A DNA stretch of 64,000 nucleotides, from the NCBI RefSeq assembly GCF_035594125.1, contig NW_026973668.1:3604001-3668000 (forward strand), given 5' to 3'. The position numbers and the translations under genes are program-made. The notes below the pieces were generated by a model, which saw nothing but the letters and a program-made list of their open reading frames with translations, made no database searches and had not been told where the DNA came from. Shown here in pieces: positions 14,991 through 28,300 of the stretch. The first letter of the stretch is position 1. The number at the start of each line of letters is the position of its first letter. This stretch comes from Scylla paramamosain (lineage: Eukaryota > Arthropoda > Malacostraca > Decapoda > Portunidae).

Positions 14991-16487
14991 TTATGAAAGG
15001 TGTTGTTTATTTTGTGTGCAGGTAACTTACGTGTGACTTTGATGACGTGAGAGTGTTGTTGAAGTTTTTATTAAAGTTGTGGGTAAAGTTTTAGGTGATG
15101 TTGTTGTTAGGGATGTAAAGTTAGTTGTATAAATTGTAAGTGAGGTGAAGTTACAAGGTTGTTAGTAAGGTGAAGTGAAGTTTTTAGTCAAGTTATCGTA
15201 GGGTAAAGCTTTTGTTTGTGAAATTGTTGTAGGTATAGTGATGATAATGAAGTGAAGTAGTGAAGTGAAAAAAAAAAAAAAGTGAAATCCGTGAAGAGAA
15301 GAAAACTAACAAGCCATTTACGCAAAAGCAGCATCATTAAGTTAAGTGTGCGAGTGCGAGAGCTTGTAGTAAATAAAAGAAATAATGATGATAATAACGT
15401 TATTTATCCATCTTTCAAGGGAACGCCTCACTACATTTGACCTTCACCTGATACTGCAAGGTAAGGTGATTTTCCTTTGCGCTCACCTGGCGGAGTGTGC
15501 AGTTCGGACCGTCCCCTCTTCATCTATTGGCGTCTTTCTTAATGCATCAGTATATTAAATTCTCTTCACGTGACCGTTCTCTGTGTGTTTCGATGTGTTA
15601 TGTTATTAAATTCTCTGTTATCTAATTCGCTTTCGTTATCAAGTTATCAGACTCTCTACATTCACTCCTTGTTCTTGTCTGCCACTCAATATATTGTGAT
15701 CTGTTTTTCTCCATCTACCAATTTTCTCCGTCTCAAGAAAATCACATCAGATTTCCTTCAGCCGTGATTTTCCGCTGAATGTCTCAGGGCATCATGACAT
15801 CAGATTCTCCCCCAGCAAGGAAAACTAATAGATGGCGAGGATTCTTCTGTATGGTATTCCGACATGTTCTATGAAAAACCTATTACTTCCTTCTCAGTCT
15901 CCCAGAGTATAATGCAACTAGATCATCTTCCTCTAATATTTTATCTTCAGAGAATGTCTTAAGTTATGAGTATTTCAGGAAATCTTGCTCATATCTTTTC
16001 CCTGAATGTCTCTAATATCATGTGCCCCAAAATGTCATGTGATCCGATCCTCTTAAGTTATTAGTCTTGGAATGAGATCCTTTTCATCTATATTTCTTAA
16101 TCGTACCGAACACATCTTACTTTACGAACAGTCAAATTAATATGTGAATTAACCCTCGCTACCAGAACTTTGTAGAATACAATACAGAACAGAATTAGGA
16201 AAAAAAAAAAAAGATGATACATTACCTATTAGTCATGTAATGAGATCGTTCTCGTATATATTAAACACAACCAAGCTTTACTTTATGAATAATCGAATTA
16301 GTATGCAACGTATCCCTCAACAAATGGACTTCGTAGAATATAGCGCGGAAGACTCCAGAGACAGACTTCCTCATAAGCGTATCAATGCTTTCCGAAGAAC
16401 CTGCATTTCAAACTATAACAAACCAGAGTTACCTTACATGCACTGACACGCAAGGACGAGGTGTAAACTGATAATAGAAAATGATGC

Positions 16488-16490
<3 letters not shown>
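14991..16490. other. No gene; contains one old two-copy repeat
   Basis: AT-rich sequence. Two diverged copies of a block of about 175 bp lie at about 16,055-16,180 and 16,228-16,345; they share ATGAGATC, TTACTTTA(C/T)GAA and CTTCGTAGAATA or CTTTGTAGAATA. A GTGAAGT-type run occurs near 15,170-15,280. Open frames are short and unrecognised. Confidence 0.6.
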
Positions 16491-16565
<75 letters not shown>

Positions 16566-16701
16566 GATAAATATAAGCTTCCGTGTCTTTGTTGATCTCC
16601 TTGGCAAGTCAGTATTCGTGGAGAAGTTCCCAGCCTTCCTTCCGTCTTGGTCCGTTTTTTGTGGCCTCATGAGATACCTGGGGAATACGAGGGGACATGT
16701 C

Positions 16702-16777
<76 letters not shown>

Positions 16778-16808
16778 GAACCTGTGTGTGTGTGTGTGTG
16801 TGTGTGTG
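16491..16808. repeat. (GA)n twice and (GT)n
   Basis: (GA)n 16,491-16,564, (GA)n 16,706-16,770 and (GT)n 16,783-16,808. Confidence 0.96.
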
Positions 16809-17614
16809 TATGAATGCGTGTGTACCATTTTTCCCCTCCTTTTTCCGAGAGAGCGTAAAGAACCTTCTGAAACGCTCCCTATGGTGACGACTCCTCAAGC
16901 TTTCTCTGAGGCAGACAGGCAAGAAAAAAAAACAGGAAAGGAGAGGAGAGGAAGGAGAGAGAGCGAGGCGAAGTAGTACATGCCTTGTGAACTGTTGTGC
17001 TGAGAGAGAGGGGGACGAGAGAGGGAGAGGAGGGGAGTGAGGGAGTGAGGATGAGAATAATGGAGGCTACAAGGAGATTTGCCGTAATAACCTCGTGGTC
17101 GCACCCTGGACTGACGTGACCATTCTCTCGCCTCCTGGACTCCAGTTTTAGTTGACCTCTCTGCTCTTGTTACCGTATTCCAGCTCTGCCGCTATGATTC
17201 ATTTGAAGCGTGCATGCGTGGATGGATAGGTGGATAGATAGATGGATGGATTGATGTTTGTTGGTCATAAAGACTACATGGTTTATTCATTCTCGTATAT
17301 AGTGATGGTGAATTAAACGAAATACACAGATATTCAGACACACACGCGCCTCTGTGATGCACACATACATACACACACACACACACACGTTAAAAAAGGG
17401 CGCAGCAAGAAAATTAAAAACAGAAAATCAGGATGTACAGAAATACACTTGTCCTAATAAAACAATACATCAGTTCAATGTATTGCCAGAGAATGTGATC
17501 AAATGAAAGCAAAACAGGATACATGAATTTTAAAGATGAAGTAATATAGTTTGACTTTGAAGGAGGGGAATATAACAAGCTTCAGTCAATTCCGGAAAGA
17601 TATGCATGCTTACA

Positions 17615-17652
<38 letters not shown>

Positions 17653-17884
17653 AAGGCCTCCATCCTGCCACCCTTCCACCCATCCATCCTTCCACCCCTT
17701 TACCCTTCCACCTCTCCACCGTTCCACCCTCCCACCCTCTCAGCCTTCCACCTTTCCATCCCTCCACCCTCTGCTTCTCCTCATGACTTAAACATAAGCT
17801 GCCAGTGTGTCTGTCCCCCTCGCTGCTCACACTCACCAAGGCTGGCGGCACTGTCTTGTATACCCGCCCCCACCTCGCTGGAAC
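16809..17884. other. No gene; (CA)n and CCATCC-rich runs
   Basis: (CA)n at 17,366-17,388 and 17,619-17,652, followed by a C-rich CCACCCTTCCA-type run at 17,660-17,775. GAT-rich short repeats occur at 17,218-17,252. No coding signal recognised. Confidence 0.6.
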
Positions 17885-18262
17885 TCGCCCCATCAGTAAT
17901 TCTATCGGCAAGACATCACTATTGGAACCAAAACTATATGCGGTAATTAATTTCTCTTAGATTTCTCATCGGAACACAAGAAATTCCTGTCTGATTCCTA
18001 TTCTTATAACGTCCAGAACTGTGTTTCGTAATTCTGCTGGCAACTCTATGTGGTCATTCATTTCCCTTTAATCTCTCATAGGAACGTAATGAATTTCCTC
18101 CTCTGATTCCTTCTTCTGATATTTATAATTGTTTCGTAATTCTGCTGGTATGACATCACCATTGGAACCAAAACTATTTGTAATAACTAATATCTCTTGG
18201 ATCTCTCATAAGATTGTAAGGAATTTCTCTCTGATTCCTCTTTACATGATATTCAGAATTGT
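17885..18262. repeat. Old three-copy tandem repeat, unit about 125 bp
   Basis: Copies share GTAATTCTGCTGG or GTAATTCTATCGG, CATTGGAACCAAAACTAT, a TCTCATA.GA or TCTCATCGGA block and CTGATTCCT. Copy starts are near 17,893, 18,028 and 18,135. Confidence 0.75.
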
Positions 18263-19330
18263 GTTTGTTGGTTTAAGTGTACGAGAGCTCCTGGTTTCTT
18301 TATTCATTCATTAATGTGTTTTGTTACGTGTTTCTCCGTTGTGGACAGCGCATTATAACTTTCATATTGTATCATGTGGCTCATCATCACTGTTGTGTAC
18401 ACGTGAATGCTTCTAACCATTTTTTTTTTTTTTCACTATTATGCATGTATTTTATCACGCTTTCTCTGCTCCGGGCATCTTGTATCATAATCTTCACATT
18501 ATGTCGCGTGGATCATAAGCAGCGTTGAACCTACACTCGGGAAAGTAATTCTGTTTTTCTTTTTATTTTATTATTCATATATATTGTTGTTTTATTCAGT
18601 CTGGTACCATATCATACATAACCTTGCTTTTTTTATGTCCCGTGGGTCGTAAGCAGCGTCTGACCCACACGAGGGAAAGTACTTCTTGTCTTTTTCACCT
18701 ATTCATGTACTACTGTATGTCTGGTTTTCCCTCCGTTGGTCATCTCACAGCATGTCATATCATCATAGCACTATTTCTCTGTCGGCTGCGTCATTAGAAG
18801 CGTTTGATAGACACTATGGAAGGTACTTATTGCCTTTTTCCACCTATTCATATATTTTCTTCATTCATGTAGTTTTCTCCCAGTTGGGCATCTCGTATCA
18901 TGTCTTTCCGTATCATAACCTTATTTCCTCATGCCCCGTGTGTCGAAATTAGCGTTAGATCGGCAGTGGAGAAAGTACTTTGTCACTTTTAACTATTCAT
19001 GTATTACATCAAATTTTCACTCCTTTTTGGGCATCTCGTATCATCTCATCTCGTCTCTTAACCTTATTCTTACAATGTTCCATGGATCATAAATAGCGAT
19101 GGATTTGATTTGATTTGATGTATTTACGTAGCCCTTAGATAATTTACATTTATATAACAAAAAAAAACCTATAATAAGTACAAAGGCAAGGTCTGACACT
19201 ATGAAAAGCACATCTTGTCTTTTCTTTTACCTATTAATGTATTTTCTCATGTTTTCTCTGCCTTGGGGATCTCGTATCTCATCTCATCTCATAACCTTGC
19301 AAGCAGCGCCTGACCCACACGAGGGGAAGT
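18263..19330. repeat. Old diverged satellite, unit about 150 bp, about 7 copies
   Basis: Repeating landmarks are TATTCATGTATT, TTTTCTC, GGGCATCTCGTATCAT, CATAACCTT, a GTGGATCATAAGCAGCG block, TGACCCACACGAGGG and AAAGTACTT. Copies differ strongly in indels. A GATTT-rich insertion with ATTTACGTAGCCCTTAG lies near 19,105-19,160. No gene seen. Confidence 0.75.
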
Positions 19331-19507
19331 GGCGAATTGCTCCTGGCTTTTTGTTCCAAGTAAAGTGGATGTCGCTGGGGTGGCTACACATCCTTCCCTC
19401 TGCCCCGGGACATTACCTTGGTAATTGCCTCTTGTATGTAGAGGTATATTACATCCACTTTTTTCACCCTAATCCCGAAATTAAGGAAGTCTCGTGTCAC
19501 TCGGCTT

Positions 19508-19566
<59 letters not shown>

Positions 19567-20144
19567 GCAGTAGCCTGTCTCATTTACCGTGTCCCGCTTC
19601 TCCATAAGTTACCGGATGTAAATTTATCAGCACACGATTTTATTTGTCTTGCTTCCTCTCGTCGTGAAACAAGGCGAGCCATTTGAAGCCATCGCATATA
19701 ACCTTAATTTTTAGAAACACTGACTTTTTTTTCGTATAAACACGCAAATAAGTAAACCGACGAAGTACAAACAAAAAACACGCGGTTATGATATGCAAAT
19801 CTGTACTGCGGCAGAACAAAACGCACTGTGATGGAGGCGTAGTCTAGTAATCGTGTCATGTTGCTGGGAATGGAAGTGCTTGCATAAAACGCTGCCAGTT
19901 TAATGCAGTGTTACAGGGAGTGGTAATGTTTAATAGCTTCCCCCCTCGCTGTGGTATGCGTGGTGTGCAGGCAGCGGTTTACCCTTTACACTGCCTCGCG
20001 CTTGTCGATGGCGGTGGGCGGGGTGTGGGCGGCAGTGTGTGTCGGTAACTTTTATATCACAACACCCCCTTGACCGAACACTGCGCTCCCTCGGCTGTAA
20101 ATAAGTGCAATAATGATACTTTATTGCACCAGGCAGGTCGGTGT
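19331..20144. other. No gene; (GA)n inside
   Basis: (GA)n at 19,510-19,566. The remainder is mixed-composition, with a GC-richer part near 19,960-20,060 in which no open frame of interest was found. Confidence 0.55.
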
Positions 20145-20256
20145 TAGTGGAGGTGCAGCCACGGAGACGTGGTGGTGGTGGTGGTGGTGGTGGTGGTGGT
20201 GGTGAAGGTATCTACTTTGTCTTATTCTTCAACACTTCTGCGCTGCACCTCCACTA
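20145..20256. repeat. 15-bp inverted repeat enclosing (GGT)n
   Basis: TAGTGGAGGTGCAGC (20,145-20,159) is the exact complement of GCTGCACCTCCACTA (20,242-20,256). The loop holds a (GGT)n run (about 20,168-20,202). Confidence 0.8.
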
Positions 20257-20320
20257 CATTCAAAAGGCTCTAGTTACACATGGTTTTAGGGCGTTTTCAT
20301 GGTTCTACTGACAGATTAAC

Positions 20321-20525
20321 AAGATTTCTACATTATTAACAGAAAAAAACACTCTTGAAAACCTGGCTAATTGTTTCTACATTATTAACAGAAAAAAAAA
20401 AACACTCTTGAAAACCTGGCTAATTTTTCTACATTATTGGCAAAAAAAAAAAAAAACATTCTTGAAAACCTGGCTAATTGTTTCTACATTATTAGCAGAA
20501 AAACACTCTTGAAAACCTGGTTAAT
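20321..20525. repeat. Four-copy tandem repeat, unit about 50 bp
   Basis: Copies contain TTTCTACATTATTAACAG, an A run of variable length (5-14) and CTTGAAAACCTGGCTAAT. The A-run length is the main difference between copies, so this array is younger than the others in the spacer. Confidence 0.88.
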
Positions 20526-21080
20526 CATCTCTGTGGCCTTTGAAAGTAATCGAGGTGTGAGAGCAAAGCGTTTCAGAATATGGACAGGGCCTTCAGTGGT
20601 GGCTTCTTCAGCGCCTCCTGCCCGCCTGCCAAGAGTTCGGAATCAGTACTAATGAAGGTGTTACTTCTCTAAGGACAGCGATTCTTCATGCATGAATAAC
20701 GAGGGTCATCAGCCGCCCTGCAGGGAGTGACGCCTCCTCCCCCTCGTGAGCCTCCTTCAGGTAATACAGCGGACCTAAGTGCTGTGGGATATAATGGCTC
20801 ACGTTTTCTTTTTCTTCCCCCTGCCAGGTGTAATGTATCGCTGCAGGAGCACTTCACTTCATTTCCCAGCCTGCACTTTAATAATAGCGCACTCCCGGCC
20901 TGCTGCAATCCCCTCCTCCACCTCCGGTCACCTGCTTTATGAGCGCACTTAGTTACAGGTCGCTATTCTGTCCATGAATGGAGAACTTTCAGTATAACTT
21001 CAATACTAAAAGCCTTGATAGCTTGCAGGTGTTCTAGTATCAACTCGTGTGCTCACCGATTAATGAGACGAACCATAATG
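20526..21080. other. No gene seen; ends at inverted-duplication breakpoint
   Basis: Unassigned sequence containing the dispersed motif related to 13,155 and short unrecognised open frames. The right arm of the inverted duplication begins at 21,081. Confidence 0.55.
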
Positions 21081-21623
21081 GCACAATTTTGGCAAAATTA
21101 GTTTATATCCACAGACGAAGCTGTGTTTGTTCAATTATGTCAGTAGTGTAAGAAAGGCCATAATTATAGAGAGTATAAATAAAGGAATCAAATTTTACGG
21201 TTTATACACTTATTGATAATCGTTATATCCACCCATTTTGAGGTTATTCTTCAAATTAAACATGTCTTCTCGGACATAAAATACCCCTGAATGTGAGGGT
21301 GCTTTCAGATTTCGCATAGAGTGATATCAAAGAGAAAAGGAAAAGTTTTAATGACTATCTTGCATGTCTCTCAGCAAGCAGGGTAGAGAGAAGATGGGTG
21401 TTTTCTTCCCCTCCCACGTCCCTCCCTTCCTCCCACCAACCCCATCACCCACCCATCCCTGGTAATCCGATCCCCTGATAATTAATTAATAGTAATATTT
21501 AAGTAAACCGTTTACTGTTTTTCGCATTTTGCTAAGTATACAGTTTCCAACATCTCAAATTCACGTCTCGGACCACGTGCACAAAAACACAAACAAATTC
21601 ACAAATAAATAAATAATTGAGAA
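21081..21623 (+). promoter_or_regulatory. Upstream flank of copy B
   Basis: Inverted match to 4,192-4,734. Position suggests that it contains the promoter; no specific site is identified. Confidence 0.35.
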
Positions 21624-22265
21624 ATGAAAACTCAAATGAGCAAATTATTTTTCTTCACAGTAATCATGCTGGTCAGGGTATCCGTGGCCGAGGAACAGCA
21701 CGCCGCGGAGGGGGCCTTGGAGGCGCTGGTGCTTCAGACACAGCGGGGCCAACTCCTCCTGCTGGAGCTGGAACACCAGCAGCTGTTGTCTGCGAAGAGC
21801 AAGGCGCACCGGCTGCTTCTGGAGGACCCGGAGCCCGACATAATCCTGCTGCAGCAGAAGGTGCAGCAGGTGGAAGCTGAGCTCGCCTTCCAGCAGCAGC
21901 AGACGGACATGGCCCGGACAAAGACTGCCTCCATCATACGCTCTCTGCGCGCCGACGAGCAGCAGGCGGCAGCTCTCTTGAAGCAGCAGGCCGCGGAAGC
22001 TGATGAGGCGAGCCGCCGCCTGTGTGAGGCGTTAACTGAGGGCCACGGGGACATGTCCCTTCTGTGCCGCGGGGCAAAGGTGGACATGTCACCAGAGCTT
22101 GCCAAGGTACTCAATTGGCTGGCTCGGCAACAGGGCAAGACGGAGTCCAACAGGAAGCCCTGGATACTCACCAAGCTGGCAATGGTATGGATAGGATGGC
22201 TAGTGGTAGTCAGGATGCTCTGGCGCCTAGGTGAGCCTGAAGAAAAGACCCATAAGATGGACTGA
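21624..22265 (+). CDS. Unknown coiled-coil membrane protein, copy B
   Basis: Inverted duplicate of the gene at 3,550-4,191, also 213 codons and fully open. Architecture is the same: signal peptide (FFFTVIMLVRVSVA), Q/E/A/L-rich coiled coil (about 23-150) and a transmembrane segment near 181-202. The two proteins differ at 7 residues (two near residue 9, two near 18, then R/K, A/T and M/I). At DNA level 7 of 10 differences change the protein, so constraint looks weak since duplication. The last codons and the stop lie inside a candidate 58-bp intron (22,231-22,288: CTAG|GTGAGC ... CTTTTCAG). Splicing it would extend the frame through the minisatellite to a stop at 27,376-27,378, giving 1,898 residues. 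Function unknown. Confidence 0.6.
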   Translation: MKTQMSKLFFFTVIMLVRVSVAEEQHAAEGALEALVLQTQRGQLLLLELEHQQLLSAKSKAHRLLLEDPEPDIILLQQKVQQVEAELAFQQQQTDMARTKTASIIRSLRADEQQAAALLKQQAAEADEASRRLCEALTEGHGDMSLLCRGAKVDMSPELAKVLNWLARQQGKTESNRKPWILTKLAMVWIGWLVVVRMLWRLGEPEEKTHKMD

Positions 22266-22288
22266 GCTCCACTTATCAGACTTTTCAG
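22231..22288 (+). other. Candidate 58-bp intron joining the gene to the repeat frame
   Basis: The donor CTAG|GTGAGC is close to consensus; the acceptor TTATCAGACTTTTCAG has a short pyrimidine tract. The exon leaves one base, and the frame then continues SPWDHSTLTTATFHH into the array. Retention gives a stop at 22,263-22,265; removal deletes that stop. The same 58-bp structure is present in copy A (3,527-3,584). Inference from sequence only. Confidence 0.4.
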
Positions 22289-22383
22289 GCTCTCCTTGGG
22301 ACCACAGCACCCTAACCACCGCCACCTTCCACCACACGCCACTTCCACCTTTCAACACCAACCACCTTCTAGAATACACCATC

Positions 22384-25300
22384 CGCCACCTCCCAACATT
22401 CAACAGCCACCATCGCCACCTCCCAACATCCAACAGCCACCATCACCACCTCCCAACATACAACAGCCACCATCGCCACCTCCCAACATACAACAGCCAC
22501 CGTCGCCACCTCCCAACATCCAACAGCCACCATCACCACCTCCCAACATACAACAGCCACCATCGCCACCTCCCAACATACAACAGCCACCATCGCCACC
22601 TCCCAACATACAACAGCCACCATTGCCACCACCCAACATCCAACAGCCACCATCGCCACCACCCAACAGCCACCATCGCCACCACCCAACATCCAACAGC
22701 CACCATCGCCACCTCCCAACATCCAACGGCCACCACCCACCATACAACAGCCACCATCGCCACCACCCACCATACAACAGCCACCATCGCCACCACCCAC
22801 CATACAACAGCCACCATCGCCACCACCCAACATCCAACAGCCACCATCGCCACCTCCCACCATCCAACAGCCACCTCCCAACATCCAACAGCCACCATCG
22901 CCACCACCCAACATCCAACAGCCACCTCCCAACATCCAACAGCCACCATCGCCACCACCCAACATCCAACAGCCACCATCGCTACCACCCAACATCCAAC
23001 AGCCACCATCGCCACCTCCCAACATCACACAGCCACCATCGCCACCTCCCAACATCCAACAGCCACCATCGCCACCACCCAACATCCAACAGCCACCATC
23101 GCCACCACCCAACAACCAACAGCCACCATCGCCACCTCCCAACATCCAACAGCCACCATCGCCACCACCCAACAACCAAGAGCCACCACACAACATCCAA
23201 CAGCCACCATCGCCACCTCCCAACATCCAACAGCCACCATCGCCACCACCCAACATCCAACAGCCACCATCGCCACCTCCCACCATCCAACAGCCACCTC
23301 CCAACATCCAACAGCCACCATCGCCACCACCCAACATCCAACAGCCACCATCGCCACCTCCCAACATCCAAAAGCCACCATCGCCACCTCCCAACATCCA
23401 ACAGCCACCATCGCCACCTCCCAACATCCAACAGCCACCTCCCAACATCCAACAGCCACCATCGCCACCTCCCAACATCCAACAGCCACCATCGCCACCT
23501 CCCAACATCCAACAGCCACCATCGCCACCTCCCAACATCCAACAGCCACCATCGCCACCACCCAACATCCAACAGCCACCATCGCCACATCGCAACATTC
23601 AACAGCCACCATCGCCACCTCCCAACATACAACAGCCACCATCGCCACCTCCCAACATCCAACAGCCACCATCGCCACCTCCCAACATCCAACAGCCACC
23701 ATCGCCACCTCCCAACATCCAACAGCCACCATCGCCACCACCCAACATCCAACAGCCACCATCGCCACCACCCAACATCCAACAGCCACCATCGCCACCA
23801 CCCAACATCCAACAGCCACATCCCAACATCCAACAGCCACCATCGCCACCACCCAGCATCCAACAGCCACCATCACCACCACCCAACATCCAACAGCCAC
23901 CATCGCCACCTCCCAACATCACACAGCCACCATCGCCACCTCCCAACATCCAACAGCCACCATCGCTACCACCCAACATCCAACAGCCACCATCGCCACC
24001 TCCCAACATCCAACAGCCACCATCGCCACCTCCCAACATCCAACAGCCACCATCGCCACCACCCAACAACCAAGAGCCACCACCCAACATCCAACAGCCA
24101 CCATCGCTACCTCCCAACATCCAACAGCCACCATCGCCACCACCCAACATCCAACAGCCACCATCGCCACCTCCCACCATCCAACAGCCACCTCCCAACA
24201 TCCAACAGCCACCATCGCCACCACCCAACATCCAACAGCCACCATCGCCACCTCCCAACATCCAACAGCCACCATCGCCACCTCCCAACATCCAACAGCC
24301 ACCATCGCCACCTCCCAACATCCAACAGCCACCATCGCCACCTCCCAACATCCAACAGCCACCATCGCCACTACCCAACATCCAACAGCCACCATCGCCA
24401 CCTCCCAACATCCAACAGCCACCATCGCCACCTCCCAACATCCAACAGCCACCATCGCCACCTCCCAACATCTAACAGCCACCTCCCAACATCCAACAGC
24501 CACCATCGCCACCTCCCAACATCCAACAGCCACCATCGCCACCTCCCAACATCCAACAGCCACCATCGCCACCTCCCAACATCCAACAGCCACCATCGCC
24601 ACCACCCAACATCTAACAGCCACCATCGCCACATCGCAACATTCAACAGCCACCATCGCCACCTCCCAACATACAACAGCCACCATCGCCACCTCCCAAC
24701 ATCCAACAGCCACCATCGCCACCTCCCAACATCCAACAGCCACCATCGCCACCTCCCAACATCCAACAGCCACCATCGCCACCACCCAACATCCAACAGC
24801 CACCATCGCCACCACCCAACATCCAACAGCCACCATCGCCACCACCCAACATCCAACAGCCACCATCGCCACCACCCAACATACAACAGCCACCATCGCC
24901 ACCACCCACCATACAACAGCCACCATCGCCACCACCCAACATCCAACAGCCACCTCCCAACATCCAACAGCCACCATCGCCACCTCCCAACATCCAACAG
25001 CCACCTCCCAACATCCAACAGCCACCATCGCCACCACCCAACATCCAACAGCCACCATCGCCACCTCCCAACATCCAACGGCCACCACCCACCATACAAC
25101 AGCCACCATCGCCACCACCCAACATCCAACAGCCACCATCGCCACCACCCAACATCCAACAGCCACCATCGCCACCACCCAACATCCAACAGCCACCATC
25201 GCCACCTCCCAACATCCAACAGCCACCATCGCCACCTCCCAACATCCAACAGCCACCGCCCAACATCCAACAGCCACCATCGCCACCACCCAGCATCCAA

Positions 25301-28300
25301 CAGCCACCATCACCACCACCCAACATCCAACAGCCACCATCGCCACCTCCCAACATCACACAGCCACCATCGCCACCTCCCAACATCCAACAGCCACCAT
25401 CGCTACCACCCAACATCCAACAGAAACCATCGCCACCTCCCAACATCCAACAGCCACCATCGCCACCTCCCAACATCCAACAACCACCATCGCCACCACC
25501 CAACAACCAAGAGCCACCACCCAACATCCAACAGCCACCATCGCTACCTCCCAACATCCAACAGCCACCATCGCCACCACCCAACATCCAACAGCCACCA
25601 TCGCCACCTCCCACCATCCAACAGCCACCTCCCAACATCCAACAGCCACCATCGCCACCACCCAACATCCAACAGCCACCATCGCCACCTCCCAACATCC
25701 AACAGCCACCATCGCCACCTCCCAACATCCAACAGCCACCATCGCCACCTCCCAACATCCAACAGCCACCATCGCCACCTCCCAACATCCAACAGCCACC
25801 ATCGCCACCACCCAACATCCAACAGCCACCATCGCCACCTCCCAACATCCAACAGCCACCATCGCCACCTCCCAACATCCAACAGCCACCATCGCCACCT
25901 CCCAACATCCAACAGCCACCTCCCAACATCCAACAGCCACCATCGCCACCTCCCAACATCCAACAGCCACCATCGCCACCTCCCAACATCCAACAGCCAC
26001 CATCGCCACCTCCCAACATCCAACAGCCACCATCGCCACCACCCAACATCTAACAGCCACCATCGCCACATCGCAACATTCAACAGCCACCATCGCCACC
26101 TCCCAACATACAACAGCCACCATCGCCACCTCCCAACATCCAACAGCCACCATCGCCACCTCCCAACATCCAACAGCCACCATCGCCACCTCCCAACATC
26201 CAACAGCCACCATCGCCACCACCCAACATCCAACAGCCACCATCGCCACCACCCAACATCCAACAGCCACCATCGCCACCACCCAACATCCAACAGCCAC
26301 CATCGCCACCACCCAACATACAACAGCCACCATCGCCACCACCCACCATACAACAGCCACCATCGCCACCACCCAACATCCAACAGCCACCTCCCAACAT
26401 CCAACAGCCACCATCGCCACCTCCCAACATCCAACAGCCACCTCCCAACATCCAACAGCCACCATCGCCACCACCCAACATCCAACAGCCACCATCGCCA
26501 CCTCCCAACATCCAACGGCCACCACCCACCATACAACAGCCACCATCGCCACCACCCAACATCCAACAGCCACCATCGCCACCACCCAACATCCAACAGC
26601 CACCATCGCCACCACCCAACATCCAACAGCCACCATCGCCATCTCCCAACATCCAACAGCCACCATCGCCACCTCCCAACATCCAACAGCCACCGCCCAA
26701 CATCCAACAGCCACCATTGCCACCTCCCAACATCCAACAGCCACCACCCAACATCCAACAGCCACCATCACCACCTCCCAACATCCAACAGCCACCATCG
26801 CCACCTCCCAACATCCAACAGCCACCATCGCCACCTCCCAACATCCAACAGCCGCCATCGCCACCTCCCAACATCCAACAGCCACCATCGCCACCTCCCA
26901 ACATCCAACAGCCACCTCCCAACATCCAACAGCCACCATCGCCACCTCCCAACATCCAACAGCCACCATCGCCACCTCCCAACATCCAACAGCCACATCC
27001 CAACATCCAACAGCCACCATCGCCACCTCCCAACATCCAACAGCCACCATTGCCACCACCCAACATCCAACAGCCACCTCCCAACATCCAACAGCCACCA
27101 TCACCACCTCCCAACATTCAACAGCCACATCCCAACATCCACCAGCCACCATCGCCACCTCCCAACATCCAACAGCCACCTCCCAACATCCAACAGCCCT
27201 CTCCCAACATCCAACAGCCACCATCGCCACCTCCCAACATCCAGCAGCCACCATCGCCACCTCCCAACATCCAACAGCCACCATCGCCACCTCCCAACAT
27301 CCAACAGCCACCATCGCCTCCTCCCAACATCCAACAGCCACCTCCCAACATCCAACAGCCACCATCGCCACCTCCTAACATCCAACAGCCACCATCGCCA
27401 CCTCCCAACATCCAACAGCCACCTCCCAACATCCAACAGCCACCATCGCCACCTCCCAACATCCAACAGCCACCTCCCAACATCCAACAGCCACCATCAC
27501 CACCTCCCAACATCCAACAGCCACCATCGCCACTTCCCAACATCCAACAGCCACCATCGCCACCTCCCAACATCCAACAGCCACCATCGCCACCTCCCAA
27601 CATCCAACAGCCACCTCCCAACATCCAACAGCCACCATCGCCACCTCCCAACATCCAACAGCCACCATCGCCACCTCCCAACATCCAACAGCCACCATCG
27701 CCACCTCCCAACATCCAACAGCCACCATCGCCACCTCTCAACATCCAACAGCCACCATCGCCACCTCCCAACATCCAACAGCCACCATCGCCACCTCCCA
27801 ACATCCAACAGCCACCATCGCCACCATCCAACATCCAACAGCCACCATCGCCACCTCCCAACATCCAACAGCCACCATCGCCACATCGCAACATTCAACA
27901 GCCACCATCGCCACCTCCCAACATACAACAGCCACCATCGCCACCTCCCAACATCAAACAGCCACCATCGCCACCTCCCAACATCCAACAGCCACCATTG
28001 CCACCTCCCAACATCCAACAGCCACCATCGCCACCTCCCAACATCCAACAGCCACCATCGCCACCATCCAACATCCAACAGCCACCATCGCCACATCGCA
28101 ACATTCAACAGCCACCATCGCCACCTCCCAACATCCAACAGCCACCATCGCCACCTCCCAACATCCAACAGCCACCATCGCCACCACCCAACATACAACA
28201 GCCACCATCGCCACCACCCACCATAAAACAGCCACCATCGCCACCACCCAACATCCAACAGCCACCATCACCACCTCCCAACATCCAACAGCCACCATCG

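Noticed and set aside
21673..22348. Antisense frames of 82 and 204 codons over the coiled-coil gene
   Set aside because: Shadow frames caused by high GC and biased third positions; the sense frame has the signal peptide and membrane span.
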